Source of the DNA: Paramarasmius palmivorus
Taxonomy: Eukaryota > Basidiomycota > Agaricomycetes > Agaricales > Marasmiaceae
Direction of reading: 5' to 3'
DNA length: 64,000 nucleotides
NCBI GenBank assembly: GCA_037176845.1
Contig: JAYKXP010000161.1
Span: 1 to 64,000, forward strand
Positions 1 to 11,160 of the stretch are shown here, piece by piece; position 1 is the first letter of the stretch, and every line of letters begins with the position of its first letter. Position numbers and translations under genes: made by a program. Below the pieces are notes generated by a model. That model searched no databases and was not told the origin of the DNA. It saw only the letters and a list, made by a program, of their open reading frames with translations.

Positions 1-108
1 CGGCATACCATAACATGTGCTTCTGAGTCGTTTAGTCCCGTGGAGAACCTAGAGAGGAGCGCGAATGAAAAAAGCTAAAGGAATACGGAGAAAATGAAAA
101 AGCTCCGC

Positions 109-116
109 TGACGTCA
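109..116. promoter_or_regulatory. CRE-type palindrome TGACGTCA
   Basis: A perfect TGACGTCA octamer, the classical bZIP/CREB-ATF site, sits in a block (about 30-170) that resembles 5790-5990, where the same octamer recurs at 5931. Conservation inside two diverged copies of a leader-like sequence supports a regulatory role. A third octamer is at 11034. Function is inferred. Confidence 0.35.
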
Positions 117-169
117 CGTTCTTGACAGTGACACTGCTCGTACCTACCCGGACCCTTTTTCGATTCATC

Positions 170-1500
170 CGCTGGCACAAAGCTGATAAGAAACGATGGC
201 TTTGTAATTCACAAATTCCATAGGTAAGCGTCTCTTCCAGCAATCAGGTTAACACAAACACCGTCTTAGTATCGGGGCCATTAGCTATTGATATCCACTA
301 ACAGCCACAGATCCAAGGTCTGACCCAAGGATACGCCTTATGACTACTGTGTTGTACTCCATCCAAACCTTCCATCCAGCTTACTACCTGTATCCCCATT
401 CTCGTATGCTTTCGTCTCGCTCCTACGAAACAGAGCCTTTTCACTATGCAGGTTTGTAAGCATCCAAAGATTATGAAACCTGGCCGCAGAAGCCTAACCT
501 GATAAGATTGCTCTTCCTGGATAGTCCCCCAATCCTTCGCACTTGTTGAGCTATACCCCCAGAAAACCTCAAGAGCGTTGCATCAAGATGTCCCAACAAC
601 AAAGATCTAACATGCAAGCGTGACGTCTTGAAGGTTGCACTTGTACCGTCGGTCTTTTTTGCTTCTGATTGGCCCGGACCTTGAATACGCTTGCCTTGGA
701 GATACCTTGTAGAGACAGCGTCAGGTATTTCAGTGGTAGATATAGAATAGATGACGTACATCGAATTTGTAGGACGCTTTGACTCCCAACTGATGCCTTT
801 CTCGCCCAACATGACACCAAAACATCCGCTCCAAGAGTCCTGCACGTTCTTCACGACGGCCAAGTACCGAAATTCTTCATCCTGACGCCTCATATACTGG
901 TCGAAATGAAGCACTCCAGAACCGACAAGGTATAGAACACCTGCAAATCGCCCGCGTCAGCACCTCGAAGAAGAAAAGAACATGAGACGGCGACGCACCG
1001 AATTGTGAGACCAGAATTTTATATTCAGCGTCAAGTCCCTCCTGGCTCCTTGCATCACAGCCCATGCTGGACAATTAACGATGCTTCTTAACTCAGAGCC
1101 CGGGATCAGAGGAAATTGGAAAAAGCTGGAGAAAAAAGCGTTGAAATCGGAAGAAGCAGACTATCATAAGAGTAGTGACACACCATTAGGAACTGGGATC
1201 CATTTGCGTCGTCGTGGGTTAGATGAGAAGGGCAAAAAAGATGTCGATGACGATGGTCGTGGTCGTCGCAATGCAAAAATGGTGTCAGCATCGTTTCCCA
1301 CGACGGCAACGCTTCTTTGTCACCACCATGATGTCGGATCTAGGTCTATTTCGGCTATTTCATTTCCTTGTCGGCACATCTTCTCGACGGTTATCCCTGG
1401 ACCCTCTTCTCAGGAGAGCTTCTACTGGAGCTTCGCTCGCCGAGATAGATAGGTCGAGTTCGGACTCTGGTGTCACCTCTTTCCGGCTGCAAATCATGCA
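170..1500. repeat. Segmental duplication, left copy (partner 12835-14060)
   Basis: This stretch matches 12835-14060 in order and orientation. Shared landmarks are the phrases 'acgccttatgactact' (333 and 13022), 'gtatttcggctatttcatt'-like text (about 1346 and 13949) and 'gataaggaaacgatggcttt'-like text (about 186 and 12851). Between landmarks the copies differ by many substitutions and small gaps, so the duplication is not recent. The two copies flank the first pseudogene block, which suggests a multi-kb unit was duplicated. Confidence 0.75.
471..1065 (-). CDS. Putative two-exon gene of unknown function (gene A)
   Basis: I do not recognise this gene. On the minus strand a short exon starting with an ATG at 1065 (MGCDARSQEGLDAEYKILV) is followed by a good donor (gtgcgt, near 990) and an acceptor (ttgcag, near 932). 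The downstream frame stays open to about 471 and includes the stretch LHFDQYMRRQDEEFRYLAVV. The duplicated segment at 12835-14060 keeps the same intron (gtgcgtcgcc...ttttcag) but its downstream frame is broken, so that copy would be a pseudogene. Evidence is limited to open frame, splice signals and partial conservation; it may be noncoding. Confidence 0.25.
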
Positions 1501-2199
1501 ATAGGAAATCCACTCAATTAGGTCTTTAATCTTCCAGGGTCCTTGTATAGCGTTGGTCTACAGTATCGACTTCAATGCGAATGGTCAACGTTCAAGTCCC
1601 CCGACCGATGTCGAATCCAAGCCAGTCAAAACATCTCACAAACTTGAAGACGCAAATGAACACCTTGGGTTTCCGTGTACCCCGTAATGCACAGACCATT
1701 GAATCCAGAAGCATTCATGGGTTTCTTGCCTCAATATTTGACACCCTCACATCCCGAAGTCTGCTGCCCCTCTTTCGCTTCGGTTCTAAACTCGAAGTTG
1801 CGGGCGAATCTGAGAGTATACCCCAGGCCAGAAACTGAGATCTGGTGGAACTGATCACTGGGACAGTGGCTGATATACAAAGATCGATGCTACGGTCTCT
1901 TGGCCGAGGCTCTAGATAAATGGCCTTTATATGAGATCCTCATCGCTCAGCAACGCAGGAAAGGTCGTATTGGACGTTTCCAGACGCACCGGACCCGGAA
2001 CTCAATTGATTGTTTGTCACTCTGATATGTGCGATGTTATATTCTCGCTTTCCTTCTGAGTTCCGTTGCGAAAGTGGCCGGTAGTGACTGGTCACCTTCC
2101 CCAAATCTAATGACGCCATGTTCAGGCGAGCACTGGATTTAACACGAACGCTCAATCGTATCGAGTTCATCCAGATAACACCGTAAACGCGAAATACAC

Positions 2200-5100
2200 G
2201 AGACATACAGTACCGAGATCTTGAAAGCTCACGAAGCTACTGTACCTGGATAGTAGATTTGGTAGTTTTCCATTCTCCCGATCCTCAAAGAACGGGCTTT
2301 CAATTTCAATCCGACACACGCTAAGTTTCATGAAAAGAAGGTCAAGAAGCGTCGAAACAACACTGTTATAAGTTCACACCTTGAGTGGAATATAGTATGT
2401 CGTGGACATACAATCCACTCGACCACGCGAGTGATATTGCAAACATTGTGCTTTGAGTAACCACGATGAATGAGACATTGAAGTTGATTTCGACCCATTG
2501 AAGAGTGATGTACGCATCTCAAAGCCGTAGATGCAAGGCGTCGAAAGAGATCCCAAGTCTGTGTCTCTTTGGATTTCGAACGCTTTCGATCAATTTCTTC
2601 GTCTACATGCCACTTGCGCGGCCTCACTCCATTCACATTCTATCTGCGTATTTAGAGCACTATCCGATCCCTTTCTCAAATTAAACTCATGTACCCCTTC
2701 GAAAGCATGTCCGGTCCACGAGTTAGAACTGATAAAACTGACCTAGACATTCAAAACCTACTCATTTGATGTATCCCTTACAACGAAACATAGCGTTTGG
2801 CCGTCGACTCGGAAACGCTCAGCGGTCAGATTCAAATTCCACCATACAACTCCGAGTCAGCGTCCAGTTACAATGATGCAATACCGTACCGAGGCATACA
2901 TGCAAGCCATCAAACGCTCGAACGGAACAATACATACCGCCTGTGGGCATACCTTCACAACCCTCGAAAGGCTATATCTCATCCTCAGCCCGCGAAATGT
3001 AACACTCGATTCGTACGACCTGTAGTGGCAGTATCATTGAATGCAAGGAATATCCAAGCTGTATTTGTATCGTTCATGCACGACTTCAGTCTTGGCGTTC
3101 ATGACAACATCTCTTCGACGTAGGACTCTCTGTCCTGTGTAAAGGACGAGATCGCGTGCAGCTGCATGAATCGTGCTAATAAAAGGCTAACATCAGCCTT
3201 CATCTAAATAACGAAGCTAAACAAGACGCATACCTAGCAATGGCACTTCGGACGAGTATCGTCTCTTCCATTTCAACACTAGTGCAATGGTTCTGAGTTC
3301 GACACAGCTTATGAAGAACTACCATCACTGCAAGTCTTTAGACCGTCTGAGGGCTCTTAACACAGCGTAGCTTCGGGATTTACTCACCTTAATCATAGAC
3401 ATACACGAACCTGAACCTTCAAAAGTCTCGTACCAGTTGGAAGAGCTAATTAGCAGAGGTTTCGTGTCGAATAGGTTTATATATGAACATAGGCTAGACG
3501 TGCCGGTATGAGCCGCGGAGAGTACTGAAATCATGAATACAGGGACGTAGACAAGCTTTGATTCAAGTTACTCAGTAGCCCAAGGTCATACCGCTGGATC
3601 TTGCCAAATGCAATCTGAGCTGCGTAGAAAGAAAGCCAAGATGAGTATTAATAACCAGTCTCAGAGAAAAATAGGCTTTCCCACCTTGGGCGCCGTATGC
3701 ACATGCCTGTATTAAGGAGATTGATAGATCATATCTTTATCGAAGTGTAAAACTACCGAACACCTAAAAGACAATGTCAGTGAGGAACATACGCAAACGA
3801 CATGGAACCATAACCGAAGCACCGGATTGTTTAGCCTTCATACGATATTCTGGAGCAAATTTGGGCGGGATCCAGGGAAACCGGGGCTGGTCAGACGATG
3901 GAAGCCCAAGAAAATATCTGATAGAGTAACGCCAAGCACTGCGACACAGTGTCCGCATACTATTACGAAGATCCTGGAGATGCTATTTATACCCATCAGT
4001 ACTTGAGCAGTATACATATAAAGGATACTCACCTACGGAAAAATCACCGAGCCACAACAATACCAACGGAGGCTATAAACGATAAACAAGGATACGAACG
4101 AGATCCAGGGGTATTGCTTACCTCACTTGGAAAAGAAACCATCCTTGCAGGAACTCCGACCTAGAGGATCGGCGGTGATCTTCGATCTATGGATACCATT
4201 TGGTAGTATGAGCCTCAGAGCGAACAAACTTGGGCTGAAAACGCATGTTGACTATGCCTCGTAGACAGTTTATAAGATCTGAGAGATAGGTATGCGTGAG
4301 TAAGGGTGCACGAGGAATGTGGGGACGACATACCCGTCGTCAGAACAGAAACGAGAGCCGGTGGTTTTCTTCTTTGTACTGGGAAGGGTGGCAGGAACTC
4401 CTCGTACTGGGTACTGCGCCAGCGTCTGCGTAAGAGTAAGAGGGTGAATTTGATGATCCAAGGAACGATAAGGGCGTCACTTACCTTCAATGCGAGTATA
4501 GACTGACCACCAACGAAATCGTAGCAAAGGAACCAGCGGATAAGCGCCGGCAGAATGCCTCAATGGACGTCGCATACGTAGTCCGAATGTTGACTGGAGA
4601 AACGTTTAGCAGGGTAACCAGTGAATCTCACGCGGAAACATACTTAAATAGCCCAGTTGTGACCGTTGGAACTGGCAAAAATACCGCCAGGTTCATCGAG
4701 GATAGCTCCAAGCATGACCCGGTACCAACGCGACTGTCGTTTCGAATGTGACAGCTTCTGTATTGATATTGTGGCCTTCAGGTGCGTATCAGGTCATCTT
4801 GAATCTGAGTGATCGTATTAGCATATATCGGTCTAGAAATGGTTCAGATATGCGCCTTGCCTGCGGAACAAACACTCCCTCGTGGAAACTAGCAATAGCC
4901 AATGTTGTTGAGTACCTAGACCCTATGTATGGTAGCATTAGCTTGAATCAGAAGACGAGGCAAGCGGAGAACGAACTGGATTTGAAATGGCGTGCACCGT
5001 GCACGTTACTCGGTTGGGAATGAGGCACAACGAACCAAAAGGACACGAAAAATGGGGAAAGAGGACAAGTAGCTGCAAATGCCCCGAGCTTGGTTCAGGG
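2200..5100. other. Spacer with exon-like fragments only
   Basis: No convincing complete gene. The minus strand carries exon-like pieces: 4593-4485 is bounded by an acceptor (tctccag) and a donor (gtaagtgac), and one frame reads WFLCYDFVGGQSILALK. A related piece with the same donor context occurs at 9310-9253 (VVGQAQTLRLK). The wording resembles a segment of basidiomycete multi-pass proteins of the DUF6533 kind, but the match is short and the frames around it are interrupted. I read the stretch as decayed gene remnants. Confidence 0.25.
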
Positions 5101-5369
5101 AACTTGCCTGGGGGTATCTTCTGGACGGTCACCATGCTTCGATGACTGGGACTTGGAGATGGGGATGGCGTGTAAGGCTTCGTGTAGATATTCTGCAGAA
5201 GAAAAATAAGTTAGCCTTGATCATTTCAATCTGTAGAGAAAGGACACGAAAGGAGGCATCGAAAGGGACAGAGATAGGAAAAGGTAATGAAGGAAGAGCC
5301 ACGTACAGAATGCAGGTATCTACTAGCCAACGCGGCCTCAGTCGTCGTCACCAGAAGGATGTCCATGCC

Positions 5370-5809
5370 TCATCTCAGACCGTTCCCAAATGATCTTATC
5401 TTTCCAAATACGAGGTCCCTGCTATGTGAGTTGACATTGGGTGTGTAGGCAGCTGGGGAGTATCTATGGGAAGAGTGTGAGTACGGTGAAAGAAGGGGAA
5501 GGGTATGAGCACATACGACTGAGTGGCAGCGTAATGCATACGCGGCACATGGAGGAATAGGTGTCGCATTGCGAAGAGCGCATTAGAGAAGCTTGCTGGT
5601 GGAGGTGTAGGCCGGATGTCTTTCTCGCAAGGACTTGGTGTTAAACAAGCGTGTGGAAGGAGGTACCGGATAGAGGAAGGGAGGAGAGTATCCTAAAGGC
5701 TAAAGAGTTTGCATACTGAATCGTCGCGTTCTATAGCGTAGAAGAGAGCGGGATGCTTGTCTTGGAGTGAATCCAGGGGGTGAGTCATATAGGAGGCGGC
5801 GAGGGGCAT
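5370..5809 (-). pseudogene. Unknown proline-containing gene with an in-frame stop (gene B)
   Basis: On the minus strand an ATG at 5809 opens a frame (MPLAASYMTHPLDSLQDKHP...) that runs to a donor at 5516 (gtatgt). A 53-bp intron (5516-5464) ends in ccatag, and the second exon continues YSPAAYTPN... to a TGA at 5370. The phase is preserved across the intron (first exon 293 nt). The only defect is one TAG at 5695-5693, about codon 39; past it the same frame continues with coding-like text (EKDIRPTPPPASFSNALFAM). It is either a young pseudogene or a sequence error. Upstream, 5790-5990 holds a CT-rich leader and a TGACGTCA site. I do not recognise the family. Confidence 0.4.
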
Positions 5810-5930
5810 TGTCGTGTTTTCTTGGTGGTCGAAGTCGGCGATACGATGAGCTGGGTGATCTGTAGTCGTACGGTCGACGGAGAACCCGAGAGAAGGAAAG
5901 ATCAAACCAAAGGAAGCGAAAATATTCTGC

Positions 5931-5938
5931 TGACGTCA
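5931..5938. promoter_or_regulatory. CRE-type palindrome TGACGTCA upstream of gene B
   Basis: Perfect TGACGTCA about 120 bp upstream of the gene B ATG on the minus strand, in a block that resembles 30-170, which has the same octamer. A bZIP binding site is the obvious reading, but this rests on motif and position alone. Confidence 0.35.
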
Positions 5939-6353
5939 CCCTGGCAGGCACTGCCTCAGGTACATGTGGGCGCCAAGACACGCTTTCGTTAAGCAGTTCA
6001 ATAAACAGTTCTTTGAGCTAGGAAACGCCAGAGCCTAGGATATCAACCGTGTTTCTACCTGCAGCCCAGTATGATTCCCCAAGCCAATCAGCAGATCTGC
6101 AGCACCAATACAACCCAAGATACAACTATATGGTAACTGTGCAAGAGAGAAAAAGAAACGTCGTTCGGCCGACAAACAGAAGGCCGAAAAGACCGAATGA
6201 TCACGAGCGCGTTCTTCTCTTCCATGATCACATTTTGGCGCTCATTTCGCCTCATTGTCATGCTCGCCGCTATTCTTAGCTTCTCCAACACGCCTCTGCC
6301 TCGTTCCCAACCACCTTCGCCGCAGTGACGGTCCACTGTTCTACCTGTCATAG

Positions 6354-6375
6354 TAGACGCCGGCATGTACAACAC
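6354..6375 (+). promoter_or_regulatory. Class A palindromic promoter box of copy 1
   Basis: AGACGCCGGCATGTACAACA lies 73 bp before the copy 1 ATG. It is one of seven occurrences of the same box in the same place relative to the family's start codons (see 27679, 47447, 55804, 60020, 18604, 34020). The core is the palindrome ACGCCGGCGT, here with one changed base. I infer a transcription-factor site or core promoter element. Confidence 0.6.
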
Positions 6376-6448
6376 ACAGACAACACGCTCAACGCATGTC
6401 CTTCATGCATAAAGGTCGCAGAATATTCACTCCCTTCCTCACCCTTTC

Positions 6449-8124
6449 ATGATCCTGCTCTACGCCCTTGCAAGGCCGATCACCTCCGGCCTCTCCGCCT
6501 CCTCCACTAACAATTCCACATCCTTCGATCCCATAACCGGGGAATGCATCGACATCAACGGGTGTCGCACTACCATCGGCATCGTTTGGAGTTGTCTTTC
6601 CGTCATCTTTATCTGCACATGGGTCGCCATCCACCCCAACATTCCGACAGTCGAGGATGACGAAGGGGATCCATGGCATCCAGCGGTTGTTGTCTACCAA
6701 AACGTCGAGTTGATGGTCATTGCCCTTCTTACCCCAGAGTTCATGATCCTGTGGGCGATGAGGCAGCGGAAGCAGGCGAAGAAGATTCAAGAGAGGTTCA
6801 AGGGTTAGTGTCTGCTTGGATTCTTAGTGCCGTTGCTGATGCTCTCTCTTCAGTGTACAAGTGGGGGATGTCACATGGGTTCTTCGTAATCATGGGAGGA
6901 TTTGCGTTATACAATAGGGAGAAGTTTTGTGGGCATTTGTGGGATAGGGACCGAACATCAGAGATTAAGAAGGCCATTCACAGGCCGTTTGAAGGAAAGG
7001 CAGAGGGCTACTTTAACGATATCAAAACCTATCATGGAAAGCTTCAAAAGCTGGACAACATGGTGTGTCATGTACCTTTTCTTTTCATATAGGACTCCAT
7101 TTGATCCTTTCTTGCCAACCAGGACGAAAATGACGAGAAGAACTCAGAATCATCTACACCAGCAGCAATTCATGAAAATCCCTCCGCCACAAAACCTGTA
7201 GAGACCAACCCCTTATCTACCTCTTCCGAACCGACAACTATCCTCGAATTCCTCGTCGCCAAAGGCTACATCACCCTCACCGAAGCCGAAATCAAAGATA
7301 GAAGCCACGCCGACGTCATCACCAAATCCATCGCCGTCGTCCAAACCATCTGGTTCATCGCGCAGGTCATCGCTCGTGCAGTCGAGGGTCTAGCTATCAC
7401 GGAACTTGAGATCGTTACTGTTGGATTCGCGATCCTGAACTTTGGGACTTACTTCCTATGGTGGAATAAGCCCCTGCGAGTTAGGCATCCTGTGAGGGTG
7501 TATTGGAGGCATAGGGAGATGAACATCAAAGGGGGAGAAGGAGGGGAGGGGGAGGGGGGCTGGCTTTGGCTTGGAAGGGCAATGACCAATGTGGTTGGAT
7601 ATATCTATAATGGAAGTAACCCCGAGGGTAGAATGGAGTGGATCTTGCAAATAACCTTCCTTCCGCTAGTGATCCCATGGCACATCTTCGTCGCATGCCT
7701 CCAAATTCTCCAAGACAAGGACGTCAGCAAGCTAATACCAATCTCCTCCCGATTAGACAACAACCCTATCCATCTTTACATCACCGTCTACGGAATCGCC
7801 GCTCTCTTCGGTGCCATCCACTGCATCCCATGGGTTTTCCAATTTCCAACGCATACCGAACAGCTGCTTTGGCGTCTATCAGCTGTTGCAGTTGCAGTTG
7901 CGCCTATTGCAATGGGGTTTTTGCATAGTTATTTCAAGAGGGTTGGGACTAGGATTGCCAACTGGAGAGAATTGACAGTGTTTGTACTCTTGCTTATCCT
8001 TTCCCTCGCATACGCCGTCTTCCGTATCACCCTTCTCGTCATCGCATTCACCGCTTTACGGGATCTCTCCCCGAGTGCATATCAAACTGTCCAGTGGACG
8101 ACTTTCTGGCCTCACATTGGTTGA
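6449..8124 (+). CDS. Family copy 1: intact multi-pass membrane protein, unknown function
   Basis: Exons 6449-6803, 6854-7062 and 7123-8124 (introns of 50 and 60 bp, GT-AG, phases 1 and 0) give 521 residues without interruption. The N terminus (MILLYALARP) is signal-like and is followed by an NST glycosylation sequon and a Cys pair (GECIDINGC). Hydrophobic segments lie near residues 45-62, 87-104, 257-275, 282-301, 362-383, 405-428, 435-457 and 470-500. Landmarks are CTWVAIHPNIP, WGMSHGFFVIMGGFALY, YITLTEAEIKDRSHAD, FLWWNKPLRVRHPVRVYWR and the C-terminal YQTVQWTTFWPHIG. An acidic, Ser/Thr-rich linker (189-226) starts exon 3. From memory, similar proteins are widespread in fungi as 'hypothetical'; no reaction or substrate is known to me. 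The start is fixed by the same MxLLYALARP in the other copies. Confidence 0.9.
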
Positions 8125-8129
8125 TTTAG

Positions 8130-8188
8130 GTATGTCTATTACCTCTTTCACTCGTGAATGAACTGTCAAGCTGATTCGTTCTTTGTAG
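8130..8188 (+). other. Intron in the 3' UTR of copy 1
   Basis: The TGA stop (8122-8124) is followed after five bases by gtatgt (8130) and 59 bp later by ctttgtag. The same arrangement follows the stop in the other copies with an intact 3' end (1, 3, 5, 8, 10-13), with a shared inner phrase close to 'ctgtcaagctaat' that can serve as branch site. The splice junction is so near the stop that it should not trigger nonsense-mediated decay. Confidence 0.6.
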
Positions 8189-8199
8189 GTTCAGCTTTT

Positions 8200-9520
8200 T
8201 TGTCGATATGTTTGTCATATCCATGCATACCTCACTTCGTATCGATCTTGTGTTCGTCTATTGTGTTATATACCCATGCTTTCCGCTATTGATCTCTTTG
8301 GTATCTATCCTTGTTTTCGCATAAAACTATCCTCAGCCATCACTTCATCATATATACAGAATCTACTCATATATATCTATCGGAAACCACACAAACCATT
8401 AGTCTAACAGTTTGGTTTCATTTCCTGTGTCTCAATGTAACATTATCTATCACCAGAACTCCTGTTTATCGAAGCCTACAATCTGCTTCCACATCGAAGT
8501 CATAGTCATAGCCAACCTTGGCTGAACTTATCACGAGCGCTATGTCATTGTGAGTTCGTCACTCCGGAGATGGATGCAAGGGAACGTACAGCGGACCCGA
8601 GATCAAGAAAGCTCAGCTTCCAGCAAAGAGAATAAATACCTGGTAAAGTCTGAGTATGAGCGATACAAAGGGGATGTTCTAACGTACCTATCTTGAGGTT
8701 CAAGCCAATTACATTGATGGGCCTGATCTGAATGAGTAGAACAAGCTGAACGAATAGGGGCAACTACTCTACATGCCTCTGGTCACCTGTAGGCATATCT
8801 CCGACCGTAAGAGATACGGCATATTTCCGAAGGGCTCCTTGGGTTACGCTCGTGAGATCACCGATATCTGTGAAGCTTCCGCTCGTAAGCTTCTATTCAA
8901 GCTCAAAGGTATCAGAACACCGAAAGGGTGTGTTAATACCTGGAGTACCTGTGTGAGATGGAGCCATACATGGGTCAAATCACGATTTAGCCTGGAGATA
9001 CAGGTTACATATTGAAAGTAGTCATGAAAGAGGACCACATACCTGACGCGTATGACAGCTAAACAGTCGCATATGCGTGTCCTGCAATAGCATGAGCCTC
9101 GGGATGCACTGTTAAGAGTTCAGAATGTGTATTGAGCATCATGATTCTTGAGGACTCTGTTGAGATCTGAGGGGTAGTGGTACTGGCCATCTACATAAGA
9201 ATAAGGAAACGCTGAGTATCACGATTTAAGAAACAAGAAAGACGTCACTTACCTTCAGTCGGAGCGTTTGAGCCTGGCCAACAACGAAACAACCAACGTC
9301 CGAGCTTTGACTAGAACGAATCGTGTTAAGCAGGGTTGACGGCGCGTTTGGAAGCATACTCACAAAGGGACATATCGCCACATCGGGGTAGCTTGATGTG
9401 ATGCCGGTTTCATGCACGTACAGCCGAGTAGCCGGCCTTTTAGGTACGAGGCTGTAAGTAAACAAGGACAAGCAGATAAGTGATAAACAAATGAGATAAG
9501 CCAAATTGAGGGGGCGCGTT
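8200..9520. other. Spacer downstream of copy 1
   Basis: The first 300 bases are the AT-rich 3' UTR/terminator region of copy 1. The rest holds only minus-strand exon-like scraps, among them 9310-9253 (acceptor ctag, donor gtaagtgac), related to the piece at 4593-4485. No full gene can be assembled. Confidence 0.35.
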
Positions 9521-9525
9521 ACATG

Positions 9526-9695
9526 TGGTCTTCTTCTTCGTCTTGGAGTAGAATCCAGTACATTAGATAATCGGAAGATGGTATCGGCGATTCAATTGGA
9601 GAAGTTGGTGGTGTAGATGTATTCGATAACCACTCCCGCGGTACGCGCTTCATACCCTGTCGGCTCTCGATTGCATATCTCTCCGTTTAGAACCA
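9526..9695 (-). pseudogene. Family copy 2, distal fragment of exon 3
   Basis: On the minus strand this fragment matches the part of copy 4 that encodes the loop after FLWWNKP...VYWR (copy 4, about 21690-21560): 'aaacggagagatat', 'atcgaatacatctac...accaacttctcc'. It is the continuation of the fragment at 11686-12649, separated from it by the inserted element 9696-11685. It ends inside the exon and lacks all later membrane segments, so this copy was truncated as well as split. Confidence 0.7.
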
Positions 9696-9796
9696 CATCA
9701 GCAAAAACCGTAGGAGGTTATACGGGTGTTATGAACTATGTACTTAGATAGAACGTACCTCTACAGTGATTAAAGGATACAACCCGTGTTATAAGA

Positions 9797-9827
9797 GGGA
9801 GTTGGGGTGTTGTGAACCCCAACTCCC
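9797..9827. repeat. 12-bp perfect hairpin inside the transposon
   Basis: GGGAGTTGGGGT (9797-9808) pairs perfectly with ACCCCAACTCCC (9816-9827) around a 7-base loop, about 100 bp inside the left end of the element. It may belong to the subterminal structure recognised during transposition. Confidence 0.6.
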
Positions 9828-10699
9828 GACAGCACTAGTCTTGATGTTTATTCCGAGTTGGACTGTATATATCTAGTGGTCAGTAATATAACAGGTAGCG
9901 TAGATTAGAGCACGTACCAGGGATTAATATGAGTAGTGAATGAAGCAGCTGGTGGCAAGGATAATAGCGAGGAACAAGGGAAACGGCAAGGAACAAGGGA
10001 AGCGGCGGGGAGGAGGCGTAACAGCGCGTAGTGAGGGTTATAAGGGGGTAACAGCAGGTAATAAGGGTAATAGCGGGTAATGAAGGTAATAGCTTGTATC
10101 AATTGGTACTACTACTCTTTGAGAATCTACCTAGATGTGATCCTCACAATACACGACATGATTTCGACGTTGATGAAAGAAATAGCAGTCTATTACGCGC
10201 TCTATACTACAATACACGCATTTATACACTCTACACACCGAAGATCCCCGCTCTTCGATATCTCTCTGGCCTTCACGACACATATCGTAGGAAAGACGAG
10301 TTAGGATGATGTGTAAAGCATATTGGATGACCCACATACCATAGTAGACTCGGGACAGTGCCTTCCGGCTATTTGACATGACGAGTACTGAAAACTGTGA
10401 ACCTGAGACCACGAACGGCATCATAATGCTGTGGACGAGTTTCAAGATGTTCAAGGGAGTAAAGGTTGGGGAAGAGGAGACGAGAAAGATAGTCGACCAG
10501 GATGAATCATGCGATACTGGTTGGGTGACGGTTTCCTGCCAAAGCCAAGAATCGTCAGTGTGAAGAACTCAGAAAGAGATTGACCACGCACCTTAAACCC
10601 TGGAGCATGCCAACACATTGTCCCTCTCGCGCATGAAGACATAGGAAGAACATATGAACGTCAGCAGTCACAATAGAAACAACCATATAATGGAGCCGT

Positions 10700-11160
10700 A
10701 CCTGGAATGATATCCGCATCAGGGATTTGTGAGGAATAGCACGAGAGAGGGTAGCGGACAGGAGCCCGGAGGAAGGGAGAGATGGTGGTGGAGGGGAAGA
10801 AAGGGTGGTTGGAGGAGGAGGAATCTGGAGGCGGCCTTTATAAGAAAAAAACCACTGCGCACGGACCACTTGAGGGCAGGGCAGGGCGTAGGGCATAGGG
10901 CATAGGGCGCAGGGCTTATTGGGTGTAAGGCTTCAAAGCTTGAACAGAGCCTGAGGAGCGGAGGCTCGCAGGACCGCGAGTTGTTGAGGTATAGGATCGT
11001 CGAAGGTGGTCGTTGGATGATGACGCGGCCAGGTGACGTCACCATCGCTTCTTGCCGGACATTCTTTCCCGCGCTTCCGTTTGCACCAATGCATCCATGC
11101 TTTGAACTTTCATTCAAATGCCGTTTACATGGCGGTTGAGTGCATGCTATGTCCATCTAC
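10700..11160 (-). promoter_or_regulatory. Promoter-like segment inside the transposon
   Basis: Read on the minus strand there is a TGACGTCA site (11041-11034), a C-rich array (10915-10873, runs of CCC separated by 3-5 bases, able to form a quadruplex on the plus strand), a TATA-like TTATAAA near 10842 and a CT-rich leader to about 10740, then an ATG near 10722 with a gtacgg donor soon after. The order resembles a captured host promoter and first exon. I cannot assemble a convincing protein from what follows. Confidence 0.3.

Noticed and set aside
1575..1625. Possible tRNA T-arm around gttcaagtccccc
   Set aside because: The flanking bases do not form a five-pair stem and no cloverleaf can be drawn.
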